64,000 nt of DNA, taken from NCBI RefSeq assembly GCF_002157355.1, contig NZ_LYMK01000031.1:1-64000 (forward strand), written 5' to 3'. Source of the stretch: Variovorax sp. JS1663. GTDB lineage: Bacteria > Pseudomonadota > Gammaproteobacteria > Burkholderiales > Burkholderiaceae_C. This document shows positions 8,869 through 18,381 of this stretch, piece after piece. Each line of letters starts with the position of its first letter. The first letter of the stretch is position 1. The translations under genes and the position numbers were made by a program. Under the pieces are notes generated by a model, which saw nothing but the letters and a program-made list of their open reading frames with translations, was not told the origin of the DNA and did no database searches.

Positions 8869-9069
8869 ATGACGAAAATCGAAGAGGCCATCGCTCAGCA
8901 CCCCTACATGCTCCACATCGAGCGGATCGTGCGTATCGCTCCGTTGATGACCAATGCCGAGCGCGCCGCGTTGACTGCGTGGGCAGAGGAAGCTGTGGAG
9001 AGCGCCGTTCCATTCGATGCGAGCATCTGGCCGGGATGGAGCGCCGTGGCCAGGCGGCTCGCTCATTGA
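8869..9069 (+). CDS. Small hypothetical protein
   Basis: A 66-residue acidic helical protein of no recognised family, encoded 65 bp after the AbiEi-Fic gene on the same strand. The ATG at 8869 (MTKIEEAIAQHPYM) is preferred over an in-frame ATG at 8839, whose extra residues look random. It could be a small partner of the upstream gene, but nothing in the sequence proves this. The following 291 bp contain no convincing gene. Confidence 0.5.
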   Translation: MTKIEEAIAQHPYMLHIERIVRIAPLMTNAERAALTAWAEEAVESAVPFDASIWPGWSAVARRLAH

Positions 9070-9360
9070 GCTAGATGAACCCGGCGAAGGGTCACGCTAG
9101 CGTTCCTCGCGCGGATCAGGCCATGCAGGGTAGGTGGGTGCTTTCGCGCCCGGCAACACCCGTGTGAGGGATGACGCGAGGCGGCAATTCGCGGTTCCGG
9201 TTCTAGACTCACGCTATCGTCTTGACCTCCAGCGCGAGCAGTGACCCGAGGGCGCGCGCGTTGCCCGCCCAAGCCCCGATCCCGAAACAGCGCCAGCGAA
9301 CAGCCCCGCGCGAGTTTGCGCCAGCGCCAGCCCGAGCGCGCGAAGCGGGCCTCGTCGGCC

Positions 9361-9711
9361 TCATGTCCGGGGGTGGTAGCGCGCCGCAGTCAGGAAAAGA
9401 ATTGGGTCGGAGATCGGGACGCTGCCAGGCTCGAAGACGAATCCCTCGCGCTCCATGACCTGGCGGGCCATGCGCCCGATCATGCGTTTGAGGTGCCTCG
9501 TCGTCTCGTCATCGGCCTGAAGCTCCGGCAGGGCCCTCGCCAGGCGGGCTTGGCAAGGCTCCAGGGCCGGCCGCCCGTTCCTGGCAGCCTCTGCCATCTC
9601 CTGGAAGAATCCGTCTTCGTTGACAAGCCGCCAGGCGCACTGCGCCGCTGGATCGGTCGCGTACGCGCGCCGGAACATGGGGCCGGGGTTGAACGGGGGG
9701 ACGGATGTCAT
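9361..9711 (-). CDS. Small hypothetical protein
   Basis: A 116-residue protein of no recognised family. The ATG at 9711 is preceded by AAAAGGA at a suitable distance. The product is mixed in charge and predicted soluble, with no signal peptide or cysteine motif. Confidence 0.55.
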   Translation of the reverse strand: MTSVPPFNPGPMFRRAYATDPAAQCAWRLVNEDGFFQEMAEAARNGRPALEPCQARLARALPELQADDETTRHLKRMIGRMARQVMEREGFVFEPGSVPISDPILFLTAARYHPRT

Positions 9712-10050
9712 GGAGGGTCCTTTTCATGTGGGTGGACACCCATATAGTCAGCAGCCCCGAAAAAAAACAGCTGCGACCGCAAAAGTTCGACCGCAGAAGT
9801 TTCGTCCGAAGAAGCTCCGCCTGCGGAAGTTTCGACGGTGAAGGGTCCCGCCGGCGCAGCGCTCCGGCCCCGCGGCGTTCCGTGCTCAGCTCCGCCATCT
9901 AAGGGTTTGTGCGCGCAGCGGCTTCGCGATCGCAGTTTCAGCGGGCGCGCCGGCTTGCGCCTGGCACCCGCTGCCGCCGGGCGGCGCGCCGGGCCTGCCA
10001 GGCGCACCCCGCCGCCGGACCAGCAGGCAGCCCCGATTTTGGCTGCGCAG
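9712..10050. other. Non-coding interval with a degenerate short tandem repeat
   Basis: No gene is supported in this 339-bp interval. It holds a degenerate tandem array at 9768-9838 of about five units of 14-15 bp: CAGCTGCGACCGCAA, AAGTTCGACCGCAG, AAGTTTCGTCCGAAG, AAGCTCCGCCTGCGG and AAGTTTCGACGG. The rest is very GC-rich. The array could be a protein-binding array or iteron-like, but there is no adjacent replication gene. Confidence 0.4.
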
Positions 10051-10755
10051 TCAGTGAGCGAGGACCTTCTTGGCCTCGCGCAGGTTGAGCAGGTAGTCCT
10101 CTGCGAAGCGACGGGAGCCCCAGGGCGGGCAGCCATCGTTGTAGAAAAACCCGGGTCGGGAGCCGTACGGCTTCCATGCCGTGGTTTGCTGCTCGGTGAC
10201 GGTCAGATGCAGGTGTGGGTGGTCCTCGTAGACGGCCCACTCGTCGCTTGTTTGGCCCACCAGCTTGTAGTGACGGTTCACGAGGATCCGCTGCTCATCG
10301 CCAACCTCCAACGCGGAATACGGAAGCCAGTGGCGCATTTCCCAGTAGACGGGGGATGAGCTGCTGACGAGAAACCGGGGAGCGCGCAGCAAGGTCTCCA
10401 TGTACGAGATCGCGAAATCGATAGCGTTTGCCGCGGAGATGAACTTTTCGTCGATAACCTCGACCATCTCGCGCGCGAGTTCGTAGCGGCGCTTCTTCAC
10501 CAGCCACCCGGGCTCGGGAACCTTGCGCAGGGCCTTGCGCATCTCTTCGTCGCTACGTGTGAAGAGGAACGGCCTGCGACCGGATGCTTCTGGCGCGTGG
10601 ACGCCATGCTTGTGCAGCAGCGACCAGTTGGCCCAACCATTGTTCTTGGCAACGCGGTCTTGGGCCTCGTAGAGGGGGATAGCTGCGGAGCGTTTTAGAT
10701 CCTTGGCCTGGCGGCGAAGGTATTCGATCTCTACGTCAGAGAAATTCTTGGGCAC
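10051..10755 (-). CDS. Hypothetical protein with an N-terminal LRRQAKDLKRS-type domain
   Basis: A 234-residue protein. The start is set at GTG 10755 because GGAGG lies about 8 nt upstream and homology-like sequence begins there (EIEYLRRQAKDLKRS, then AIPLYEAQDRVAKNNGWANW). That N-terminal motif is seen at the start of various plasmid- and phage-borne proteins. The remaining 180 residues are not recognised; they end in a Trp-, Tyr- and Pro-rich segment (WKPYGSRPGFFYNDGCPPWG). Confidence 0.6.
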   Translation of the reverse strand: MPKNFSDVEIEYLRRQAKDLKRSAAIPLYEAQDRVAKNNGWANWSLLHKHGVHAPEASGRRPFLFTRSDEEMRKALRKVPEPGWLVKKRRYELAREMVEVIDEKFISAANAIDFAISYMETLLRAPRFLVSSSSPVYWEMRHWLPYSALEVGDEQRILVNRHYKLVGQTSDEWAVYEDHPHLHLTVTEQQTTAWKPYGSRPGFFYNDGCPPWGSRRFAEDYLLNLREAKKVLAH

Positions 10756-11140
10756 TGGGGCCTCCAAAGTTTGGCCGCCAATCGGCGATGCGCTCACACA
10801 TCGAGTCAAGGCGGCAAACACAGGAAGCGCCTCGTCAGTACACGGTGCCGATTCGACTTCGCCTTGTGAGCGGGCTGGCCAACGTGGTATGGCCGGACCA
10901 GAATGTATCCAAAGGTTCTGCTGAGCGCAAGCCAGGGTCGTCGGGGCAGGCCTCAAAGCTCCCACTTGGCTCCGCCTGCCGCGACTTGGATTTTCTGAAG
11001 CTGCCCAGGTGCGCCCGCAGGGGTAGGGCATAGCCGACGATGTCTGCCGCGGTCAACACGTCAGCGATCGTGAGATAGTCCTGGCTGTACTTCTGCTCAA
11101 GTTTCTGGCTCCTGTCGACACAACTACTCCGTTTCCGCTT
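10756..11140. other. Intergenic interval, no supported gene
   Basis: These 385 bp separate two divergent genes. A minus-strand frame (KYSQDYLTIADVLTAADIVG) reads well for about 40 residues but has no convincing start and continues from the SRAP gene in reverse, so it is not called. No LexA box of the CTG-N10-CAG form was seen ahead of the SRAP gene. Confidence 0.4.
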
Positions 11141-12073
11141 ATGTGCTACTCCGCCCTGATCAAGGCCGACTTCACGCGGTTCATCCGGCAATTCGGCGGC
11201 GACCTCAAGCTCGAAGAGTTCGCGAAGCTCTACTTCGAGCGGCGCACCAATCCCAGGATCAAGATCCCCAAGGTGATGGATGCGGCGTTCCTCGCGCCGC
11301 ATTCCGACGCCGAGCGCGAGATCAAGGCGCTTATCGACGAGTTCAGCACCCAGCAGGCGACCAAGCTCGAGCAGGAACTCTTTAAGCAGCGCAAGCGCCT
11401 GGCCGACGCCGAGCGCACCCTGCAGACGAAGGTCACCAAGAAGGCGACCGACGATGTCCGCATCGCTACAAACAAGATCGAGCAGGGCAAGGGCAAGCTC
11501 GCGGACCTGGGCCGCGTGGAGCTGAAGGAGCGGGATGCCCGCATCTTCCCGGGCGTCTACGCGCCAGTGATCGTCTGGGAGGACGGCAAGCGCGTGGTCA
11601 AGCCGATGCGGTACCAGTGCCGGCCGGCGGGCAAGCCGGTCTTCTACGACACGAAGTACCCTGGCACGTACAACGCTAGGCATGACAACCTAGAAGGCTT
11701 CTGGAAGGGCTTGTTCGGGTTCTCGCACGGCATCATGGTCGTGAACGCCTTCTACGAGAACGTGGACCGGGGTGGAACAAACGCAGTGCTGGAGTTCCGG
11801 CCGCAGCCGCAGCAGGACATGCTCGTCGCATGCCTGTGGTCGCACTGGACGCCACCGGCGGGCTCGGACGAGCCGGACCTGCTCTCCTTCGCTGCGATCA
11901 CCGACGAGCCGCCGCCCGAGGTTGCAGCTGCTGGCCACGACCGCTGCATCGTCCCGATCAAGCCGGAGAACGTCGACGCGTGGCTGCGGCCGGACCGGAA
12001 GGACCTCGCCACGCAGTACGCGATCCTGGAAGACCGGGCCAAGCCGTACTACGAACATCGGCTGGCGGCTTAA
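11141..12073 (+). CDS. SRAP (HMCES/YedK) abasic-site protein with coiled-coil insertion
   Basis: A 310-residue member of the SOS response-associated peptidase family, which shields abasic sites in single-stranded DNA by a covalent bond through Cys2. The product begins Met-Cys, so Cys2 is present. The family Asn (YNAR), the Glu (VVNAFYEN) and the active-site His (GHDRC) are all visible. Family members are usually about 220 residues; the extra length is a charged helical insertion at about residues 50-125 (QEQELFKQRKRLADAE type), likely a coiled coil. Confidence 0.85.
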   Translation: MCYSALIKADFTRFIRQFGGDLKLEEFAKLYFERRTNPRIKIPKVMDAAFLAPHSDAEREIKALIDEFSTQQATKLEQELFKQRKRLADAERTLQTKVTKKATDDVRIATNKIEQGKGKLADLGRVELKERDARIFPGVYAPVIVWEDGKRVVKPMRYQCRPAGKPVFYDTKYPGTYNARHDNLEGFWKGLFGFSHGIMVVNAFYENVDRGGTNAVLEFRPQPQQDMLVACLWSHWTPPAGSDEPDLLSFAAITDEPPPEVAAAGHDRCIVPIKPENVDAWLRPDRKDLATQYAILEDRAKPYYEHRLAA

Positions 12074-12638
12074 CGAACTGGATTCAGGCAACCCATTTAT
12101 TGGACGGTTTGATGCTTCCAAAACACCTTGAGCGAGCAGACTTCGGGCACCGACTTAACGAAATGGTTTCCCCTTCTCGGCCGATCCAGTCCGTAGAGTT
12201 TCTGAGAGGGCGATTAAAAGAACTGAGCCGCATAGAGAAAGCCCTGTATGCACCCGGTCGGCACGTCTTCATTTATGGCGATCGAGGCGTTGGGAAGTCT
12301 TCCCTTGCCGCTGCCGCTGGCAATATCCACCAGAGTCCGGATTCCGAATATATAGACGTCTCCTGCGCTCCCGATTCAACCCTCCGGAGCGTGGTGGCAA
12401 ACATTGCCTATAAGGCCGCGGAGATCAGCAGAGTTCGGAAAACTATGTGCGCGCCGAAGTAGAACTGAGCCACCGTACCGCTTGAATCGTGAGCCAGGGG
12501 TGGAAGCCGACGCTGAGATGGTCGGCTGTGGATAAGTGTATGTTCTGCCCTGGTCGTTGACCTCCTCGTGGTGTGATGGATGCGCGTGGCAAGGCGCGAA
12601 GGGCGTAGCCCGCAGCGCCTTGCCACGCGCGGCGGCCC

Positions 12639-13448
12639 TCAATCGGTGATGTCCGTCGGGTCGGTCTTGCCGCTGCCCTTGCGAGCCCGCTCCCTCGCCT
12701 TGATCCGCTTCTTCGCCGTGGCGCTGCTGTGCAGGAAGCGATGGCTCTCGTTGCCGGTCTCCACGATGTGGCAGTGATGCGTGAGCCGGTCGAGCAAGGC
12801 CGTGGTCATCTTCGCGTCGCCGAACACCGTGGACCACTCGGCGAAGTCCAGGTTGGTGGTGATCACCACGCTGGTGTGCTCGTACAGCTTCGAGAGCAGA
12901 TGGAACAGCAGCGCTCCTCCGGCCTGGCTGAACGGCAGGTAGCCCAGTTCGTCCAAGATGACCAGGTCCATGCGCAGCAGAGCACTGGCAATCCGCCCCG
13001 CCTTGCCCTGGGCCTTCTCCTGCTCCAGTGCATTGACCAGATCGACGGTCGAGTAGAAGCGCACGCGCTTGCCATGACGCGTGATGCCGGAGACACCCAG
13101 AGCCGTGGCCAGATGGGTCTTGCCCGTACCCGGCCCGCCGACCAGCACGGCGTTGTGTGCGGCGTCGGTGAACTCCAGTGTCGCCAGTTGTTCGATCAGC
13201 TTGCGATCCACCACCGAGGCATCGAAGTCGAAGCCAGCGAGGTCCCGGTGCACAGGGAAGCGCGCCGACGTCATCTGGTACTGCACCGAGCGCATCGCGC
13301 GGTCCGTGGTCTCGGCCTGCAGCAGGTGTTCGACCAGCCAGCGTGAGCTATCCAGACCCGAGGCCGGGCCCTGCTCCTGCAGATCGCACCACGCACCGGC
13401 CATGCCGTGCAGGCGCAATGCCTTGAGCTCGACCATCACATCACGCAT
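12639..13448 (-). CDS. istB: IS21 transposition helper ATPase IstB
   Basis: A 269-residue AAA+ helper of the IS21 transposase, with Walker [12 protein letters not shown] near residue 105 and Walker [13 protein letters not shown]. The length is normal for IstB. The ATG at 13448 overlaps the end of istA by 8 bp, the usual translational coupling in IS21 elements. The C-terminus is rich in Lys and Arg. Confidence 0.95.
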   Translation of the reverse strand: MRDVMVELKALRLHGMAGAWCDLQEQGPASGLDSSRWLVEHLLQAETTDRAMRSVQYQMTSARFPVHRDLAGFDFDASVVDRKLIEQLATLEFTDAAHNAVLVGGPGTGKTHLATALGVSGITRHGKRVRFYSTVDLVNALEQEKAQGKAGRIASALLRMDLVILDELGYLPFSQAGGALLFHLLSKLYEHTSVVITTNLDFAEWSTVFGDAKMTTALLDRLTHHCHIVETGNESHRFLHSSATAKKRIKARERARKGSGKTDPTDITD

Positions 13449-14952
13449 GGTCCACCTCCTGGCTGCGCAGGCTGTCGTAGCGCGCCGTGTTGGCCAGCGG
13501 CGGCGTGGCGACCTGCAGCGCCGTCTCGGCGCCGAGGGGAACTGCCGGCGCGTTGAGTCGACCAAGCACGTTGATGACGTGCTCTACGCTGACACGTCCG
13601 GACGGCGGACAGCTCTCCATCGCCAACTCCACCGCCACGATCACGGCATCCAGGCCGGCCGTCGGCACGATGGCCAACACCTGTGCCATCACGCGGTCGC
13701 CGCCGGCCTGGCGCAGCAGGCCGCGGCGCAACTGCTGCAGCGCCTCGGGCATGTCCGCGAAGGGCGCGCCGTTCCTCAGCGCACCGGGTTTGCGTTGCAC
13801 CAGCGGGATGTAGTGCTGCCAGTCGTAGCGGGTGCCGCCCGAGTCGCTCAGGCGCTCGTGGCGCGCGACCACCGCGTCATCGGCGACGACCACAACGCTG
13901 CCCGGATACAGCCGTGTGCTGACCATCTGTCCGGCCAACTCGCACGGCACCGAGTAACGGTTGCGCGCCACCGAGACCAGGCAGGTACTCGACACTCGCG
14001 CCGGCTTCTCCACGTAGCCATCGAAGGGCTCGGGCATGGGCATCAGGTGAGGCCGCTCGTGCTCGAGCATCTCGGCCACGCTGAACTGGCTGTGCTCGGG
14101 ATGCCGCACCTCGCTCCACAACGCCCGGCAGCGCTCGCCCAACCACGCATTGAGCTCGGCGAAGGAACCGAAGCGCCGCCTGGCCGCCTCGATCCAGATG
14201 CGCCGACGACTGTCCTGCACGTTCTTCTCCACGCGCCCCTTCTCCCAGCCCGAGGCCACGTTGCAGAAGTCGGGGTCGTACAGGTAGTGCGCGCACATCA
14301 CCGAGAAGCGCGCGTTGACGGTGCGGCCCTTGCCCTTGTGAACCTTGTCGACGGCTGTGCGCATGTTGTCGTAGATGCCACGGCGCGCGACGCCGCCCAG
14401 TGCTGCGAACGATCTGGTGTGCGCGTCGAACAGCATCTCGTGCCCCTGGCTCGGGTAAGCCACCAGCCAGAACGCGCGGCTCGCGCACAGCTTCAAATGG
14501 GCCACCTGGACCCGGTAGTAGATGCCGCCGACGACCAGGCCTTCTTCGCTCCAATCGAATTGGAAGGCCTCGCCGAGTTCGAAGTTCAGCGGGACATAGG
14601 CCGTGATGTTGACCGCCTGGCCCTCGCCCTGACGCCACGCTCGAACGAAATCGGTGACGGCCGAGTACCCGCCGGTGTAGCCCGCGGCCTTGATCTCGGC
14701 ATGCAGCGCACGCGCCGTGCGCCTTTCGTGTTTGGGCCGCCTGGCGTCGGCCGTCAGCGCCTGCTTCAGCGTCCCCTCGAACGCGCTGAGCTTGTTCGGG
14801 CGCGGCTCGCGCCGGTACTTCGGCGCCTCGGCAACCGGCGCGCGCAGCCACTTCGACACCGTGTTGCGCGACAGCCCCGTCTTGCGCGCTATCTCGCGCT
14901 CCGACAGCTTGTCTCTCGCGTGCAGCCGTCGGATCTTGCCAATCATGTCCAT
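13441..14952 (-). CDS. istA: IS21 transposase IstA
   Basis: A 503-residue transposase. It begins with a helix-turn-helix ([20 protein letters not shown] at about residues 15-34) and contains an rve/DDE integrase core in the middle (FQFDWSEE near residue 130). The ATG at 14952 has GAGGAG 8 nt upstream and is preferred over GTG 14961. Its end overlaps istB. Confidence 0.95.
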   Translation of the reverse strand: MDMIGKIRRLHARDKLSEREIARKTGLSRNTVSKWLRAPVAEAPKYRREPRPNKLSAFEGTLKQALTADARRPKHERRTARALHAEIKAAGYTGGYSAVTDFVRAWRQGEGQAVNITAYVPLNFELGEAFQFDWSEEGLVVGGIYYRVQVAHLKLCASRAFWLVAYPSQGHEMLFDAHTRSFAALGGVARRGIYDNMRTAVDKVHKGKGRTVNARFSVMCAHYLYDPDFCNVASGWEKGRVEKNVQDSRRRIWIEAARRRFGSFAELNAWLGERCRALWSEVRHPEHSQFSVAEMLEHERPHLMPMPEPFDGYVEKPARVSSTCLVSVARNRYSVPCELAGQMVSTRLYPGSVVVVADDAVVARHERLSDSGGTRYDWQHYIPLVQRKPGALRNGAPFADMPEALQQLRRGLLRQAGGDRVMAQVLAIVPTAGLDAVIVAVELAMESCPPSGRVSVEHVINVLGRLNAPAVPLGAETALQVATPPLANTARYDSLRSQEVDHA

Positions 14953-16158
14953 GGTGATCACTCCTCAAACCCCGCTGCTTAAAAATGCAGCAGGGTAGGT
15001 TGAACACCTGGCTCACTTTTACTTCGGTACTACCCGAAAAACTGGCTCACTTTCCGGTCGGCGCCAACAGGAAAACTAAGACCACCGCTGGCGCCGGCGT
15101 GGAGTGGCGGTTCTTCAAGGCAAATGCAAGCAGAGAGTTCTCGTTCCACGACCTGCACGGCGAGATTCACTCATTGATGGACGCGGTGGAGGTCCTGCGG
15201 GAGGTTACCGCCGTTCATTCCGCGCAGCCTGTTGTAGTCCTGGATGAGTTCGATCGCATGCTGGACCCGAAGGAGAGAAATCTGTTCGCAGATCTTGTAA
15301 AGCAACTCGGAGACAAAAAGGTCCCGGTCACTTTTTTCTTTACGGGAGTGGGCGAAACCTTGAGCGAGCTTCTTGGGGCACATCCGTCGGCAATCCGTCA
15401 ATTCGAAACTGTCAATCTGGAGAAGCTTGATTGGACTGCGCGATGGGAGATAGCACGCAAGGCCGCCGACGAATTCGGCGTTCACATTGATGACGCAATC
15501 TGTGTTCGGCTTGCTGCTGTGAGTGACGGCTACCCCTACTACGTTCATTTGATCACCGAGAAGCTTCTGTGGAGGCTTTGGGAAGAAGATGAAGTAGTTT
15601 CCTCGGTCGAATGGCCTCAATATCACGCGGCCATACGAGATGCCATCGAGAGCATTAACGGCGAGCTGCGACGTCCCTATGAGAAGGCGACGAGGCACCG
15701 CGGCGAGGAATATGAGGAGGTTTTGTGGGCGGCCGCGGATTCGGACTATCTTGACCGGCATCTGAAGGACATCTACACGAGTTATGGCTATGTGATGCGC
15801 CAATTGGCGCATCGAGCGGAGCATCTGTCTTATGAGGACTTCACCGCTGTCGTTCGGAAGCTGCGCTCGCCTTCATGTGACGAAATCCTTGCAGTCTCGA
15901 AGGTGCACAACATTCAAAAGAACGGATGGATCACCTATCGTGAGAACCTCCTGCGCGGCTACGTGCGCATGCAGGCGGAATCTAAAGGCGTCGAGTTGCT
16001 TGGCGAGAGGGAGGCCCCTAAGCCGACGATCCATGTGAGTGGCGGCCGAGGCAAGTCCGGCACCTACTTCGGTCCGTCCATCCCCAAGGGCGTACATCTC
16101 GGCAAGAGCAGGAGGTAGCGCCGGCCGATGCTGGTGTGGAATAGCCCGTTTGCGCCTT

Positions 16159-16617
16159 TCAGGGCCGGCACGTAGCCGGCCGGGGCTCATCGTCATCGCA
16201 CGGCCCGATCTGCTCAGCCTCCAGCACGATGAAGCTCTCGCTCCCGGGGTCCTCGACCAGATTCGAGTAGCGCAGCGCGTCGTAGCCGGCCGCTTGGAGC
16301 GCGTCCTTGATGAATGCCCAGCCCGCCATGTCGCTGCGATTGTTCGCCTCGTACGCAGCATCCACCTGCGCTGCACTCAGGACGCCCTTGGAGCGAAGTT
16401 CTCGCAGGACCGACGGAAACCCCCAGGTACCCAGATCGACGATCTCCAGGGCGTTCTGGAAGGTGATCTCGTACTCGCGCACTTCGCCCTCCCCGCCGGC
16501 GATGTCGTGCAGCCGGGCCGCGGCCGCGGCGGCCGTGCCGAAGTGGGCGCCGAGCATGCAGCTCGTGTCGAAGGAATCGAACTGCTCGGTGGTGCCGTGG
16601 AACAGGCGGAGGGTCAC
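16159..16617 (-). CDS. ADP-ribosyltransferase-like (ART/PolyVal) protein
   Basis: A 152-residue protein. The N-terminus LFHGTTEQFDSFD followed by GAHFGTAAAAAAR, and the C-terminal GYDALRYSNLVEDPGSESF and IVL, match the small ART-fold domains known from phage polyvalent proteins and toxins. Translation probably starts at GTG 16617; no strong ribosome site is seen. It is the last of three minus-strand genes after a hypothetical gene and a frameshifted DUF262 gene. The NAD-dependent activity is inferred from fold similarity only. Confidence 0.6.
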   Translation of the reverse strand: MTLRLFHGTTEQFDSFDTSCMLGAHFGTAAAAAARLHDIAGGEGEVREYEITFQNALEIVDLGTWGFPSVLRELRSKGVLSAAQVDAAYEANNRSDMAGWAFIKDALQAAGYDALRYSNLVEDPGSESFIVLEAEQIGPCDDDEPRPATCRP

Positions 16618-16645
16618 GTGTGTATTGTGGTCCGGTGGTGCGCCA

Positions 16646-17433
16646 TCAGCGCGGGCGCGGGGCGTCCGAGGCTTCTTCCCCGGCCACGTCATCGTCAATG
16701 CCCGCGTCGGCGCCGTCGAGGCGCGCCCGGACGAGCTCGGCCGCCGGTGAGCGGCTTTGCGAATACCTGAAGACCGCCTCGTGCCGCGCTTGCTCCTGGG
16801 CGGCCGTGAGGCTAGCCGTGTCGGACCGATCCACGAAGAACTCATTGCCTACTCGCACCAGGCGCGGTTGAGGCATGGCTCGCTCGGGCTCGAGATGGGG
16901 ACTTCCGCCGAAATTCATGAGATCGTAGGTCGCACGCAACTTCGTCTCGTCGCGCTCGCGAATGATGCCGCGCGAGAAGATCGTGTTCTGGAATCGCCGA
17001 CGATCGCGCGCATCGACCTCCGACCACAGCGTGAGCCTGCCTTCGCTGTCGGCAACGGCGAGCTGATCGGTGAGGTACATCTCCAGCGCCTTGAGCCGCT
17101 GCTGGCCGTCGATCACGCAGTTGGACAGGGGCAGGAACTCGATGCCGCGAAAGCCGCCGACCTCCGGCCGCAGCTTGAACTCGGTGACGACGTAGGTCCC
17201 GAGGTGCACACCGGTCCAGGCGCTGTGGATGAAGCGGCGGGCCTGGTCATCGGACCACTTGAACTCGCGCTGCCATGGCGCGAGCGGCAGGCCATCACGA
17301 AGCGGTTCGCCCAGGGATACTCCCGCTGAGACTTGTCCGGGTCGAATTGCTTGAGGTCTTTGATCAGCGCGCTGATCGTCATTGGCGCGATGTGCGGCGT
17401 TACGCCCGGCCTGGGCATGGTTCGGGTGGTCAT
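16646..17433 (-). pseudogene. DUF262 (GmrSD/ParB-like) protein, frameshifted
   Basis: The two frames together make one DUF262-type protein. The N-terminal frame starts at ATG 17433 (MTTRTMPRP) and reads to about 17,290. The second frame then gives LPLAPWQREFKWSDDQARRF, the substrate motif VIDGQQRLKALEMYL, and the C-terminus. A one-base loss in a run of C (GGCCTGCC on the minus strand, where GGCCCTGCC would keep the frame) explains the shift. DUF262 proteins are DNA-binding or nuclease components, as in GmrSD restriction of modified DNA. It may be a true pseudogene or a sequencing error. Confidence 0.7.
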
Positions 17434-17440
17434 AGTGCGG

Positions 17441-17995
17441 CTACTCTCGAGGGGTTTCGGCAAGTTCTTCGTGACCGTCCGCCACCGCGAGCTCGATCGC
17501 TTGGACGTGCAGCGCATCACGGACCTCGTCCGGCAGCGCGGCAGCATCGCGTGCGCCGCCGCACCGGCGGTATAGCCAGTCCGGCGCCCAGGCGAAGTTG
17601 AAGCGGCGGTCGGCATCCTGCCGCTGCCACTCGGGCACGATCACGTAGCCGGCCTGCCCCCAGTGGGCAAAGATCTCCCAGTCGTCCATGATCCCATTGC
17701 GAACCACGCTCACAGCGAAATCGATGCCCTCATGGTGGAAGGGGCTCAAGGCTCGTTCGCTGTATGCGATGGGGCCGAAGGCAGCCGCGTAGCTCTCATT
17801 GTCCTCGCACGCCCACTGCAGCAGGAGGCCGAGGGCGCCTGTCTTCATCGGGTCGGAAAAAAACTCGTCCTGGAACGGGACGAGGGTCTCCCTGGGGCCG
17901 TGCCCGCCCAGCTGCAGCGTCTCCTGCGCTTCGCCGGCGCAAAGGGCCAGCCAGGCGCCGCACCGGGCTGCTGTCATGAGTTGATAGGGTCGCAT
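17441..17995 (-). CDS. Hypothetical protein
   Basis: A 184-residue protein of no recognised family, first in a three-gene minus-strand set with the DUF262 and ART-like genes; only 7 bp separate it from the DUF262 start. The product is acidic, Trp-rich (LLLQWACEDNE, DDWEIFAHWGQAGYV, FAWAPDWLYRR), has no signal peptide and is predicted to be soluble. Confidence 0.6.
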   Translation of the reverse strand: MRPYQLMTAARCGAWLALCAGEAQETLQLGGHGPRETLVPFQDEFFSDPMKTGALGLLLQWACEDNESYAAAFGPIAYSERALSPFHHEGIDFAVSVVRNGIMDDWEIFAHWGQAGYVIVPEWQRQDADRRFNFAWAPDWLYRRCGGARDAAALPDEVRDALHVQAIELAVADGHEELAETPRE

Positions 17996-18072
17996 GATAG
18001 GGATTCTCTCGATCTATCGTCTTTTCGCGTGCGATTTTCAGTTTGCAGTTCAACGCCTCTATGATTTGTGGC

Positions 18073-18381
18073 ATGACCCGAGACCATGAGGAGCAGCTCC
18101 TCGCGTTCAGCGCCGCCCAGAAGAGGCAGTTCCGTGAAGAGGACTGGCTCGAACTCGCGGCGGCCGGGCCTGTGAGCTCTGAGGAGGTCTCGGCCGCCGC
18201 TCTTTTCCTTGCTGGCGGCCGGTGGTACGGCCATGACGATGCCCTCTTTCGCGTCGCAGACCGCCTCTCACCCGGCTCGGTTGGGCACTTCTCCAGACTG
18301 GCCAAGGCGGTCGAGTTCAATTGCAGCCGGTTCGATCACATGCTGAAGACCAGGATCGCCCATGAATCACGCCACCGCTGA
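18073..18381 (+). CDS. Small protein upstream of a nucleotidyltransferase, possible antitoxin
   Basis: A 102-residue protein of no recognised family. Three in-frame ATGs (18043, 18061, 18073) are possible starts; 18073 (MTRDHEEQLL) is chosen as the one where protein-like sequence begins. Its end overlaps the start of the nucleotidyltransferase gene by 20 bp. This arrangement is like that of type IV toxin-antitoxin pairs with a nucleotidyltransferase toxin. The antitoxin role is inference from position. Confidence 0.55.
   Translation: MTRDHEEQLLAFSAAQKRQFREEDWLELAAAGPVSSEEVSAAALFLAGGRWYGHDDALFRVADRLSPGSVGHFSRLAKAVEFNCSRFDHMLKTRIAHESRHR

Larger units (their letters stand above)
12446..15069 (-). 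mobile_element. Complete IS21-family insertion sequence
   Basis: A 2,624-bp element bounded by 27-bp imperfect terminal inverted repeats that both start TGT and share GTGAGCCA or CTGAGCCA at their inner end. GGAAAACTA occurs on each side (12437-12445 and 15070-15078) as a 9-bp target duplication. It carries istA and istB on the minus strand. Further GTGAGCCAG-like copies inside both ends are the multiple terminal repeats typical of the family. Both genes are intact, so it may be active. Confidence 0.93.
12112..16118 (+). pseudogene. AAA/P-loop ATPase gene interrupted by IS21
   Basis: The gene is split by the IS21 element at 12446-15069. The left part (12112-12444) encodes the Walker A motif GDRGVGKSS. 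The right part (15078-16118) encodes Walker B (VVVLDEFDRM) and a C-terminal helical region. Removing the element and one copy of the 9-bp target repeat joins ...RVRKT to KTTAGAGVEW in frame and gives a 457-residue protein. The left half now ends at a stop inside the element after MCAPK. The function is unknown; it resembles archaeal-type or Cdc6-like AAA ATPases. It lies among toxin and defence-like genes. Confidence 0.88.

Noticed and set aside
10835-11140. Minus-strand frame with KYSQDYLTIADVLTAADIVG as a gene
   Set aside because: It has no start codon of its own; it only continues as a shadow from the SRAP gene.
12527-12535. Perfect DnaA-box-like TGTGGATAA
   Set aside because: It is single, lies in the non-coding left end of the IS21 element, and no replication gene or further boxes are nearby.
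13081-14982. 633-residue plus-strand frame opposite istA
   Set aside because: Shadow of IstA; composition is His/Arg/Ala-rich without motifs.
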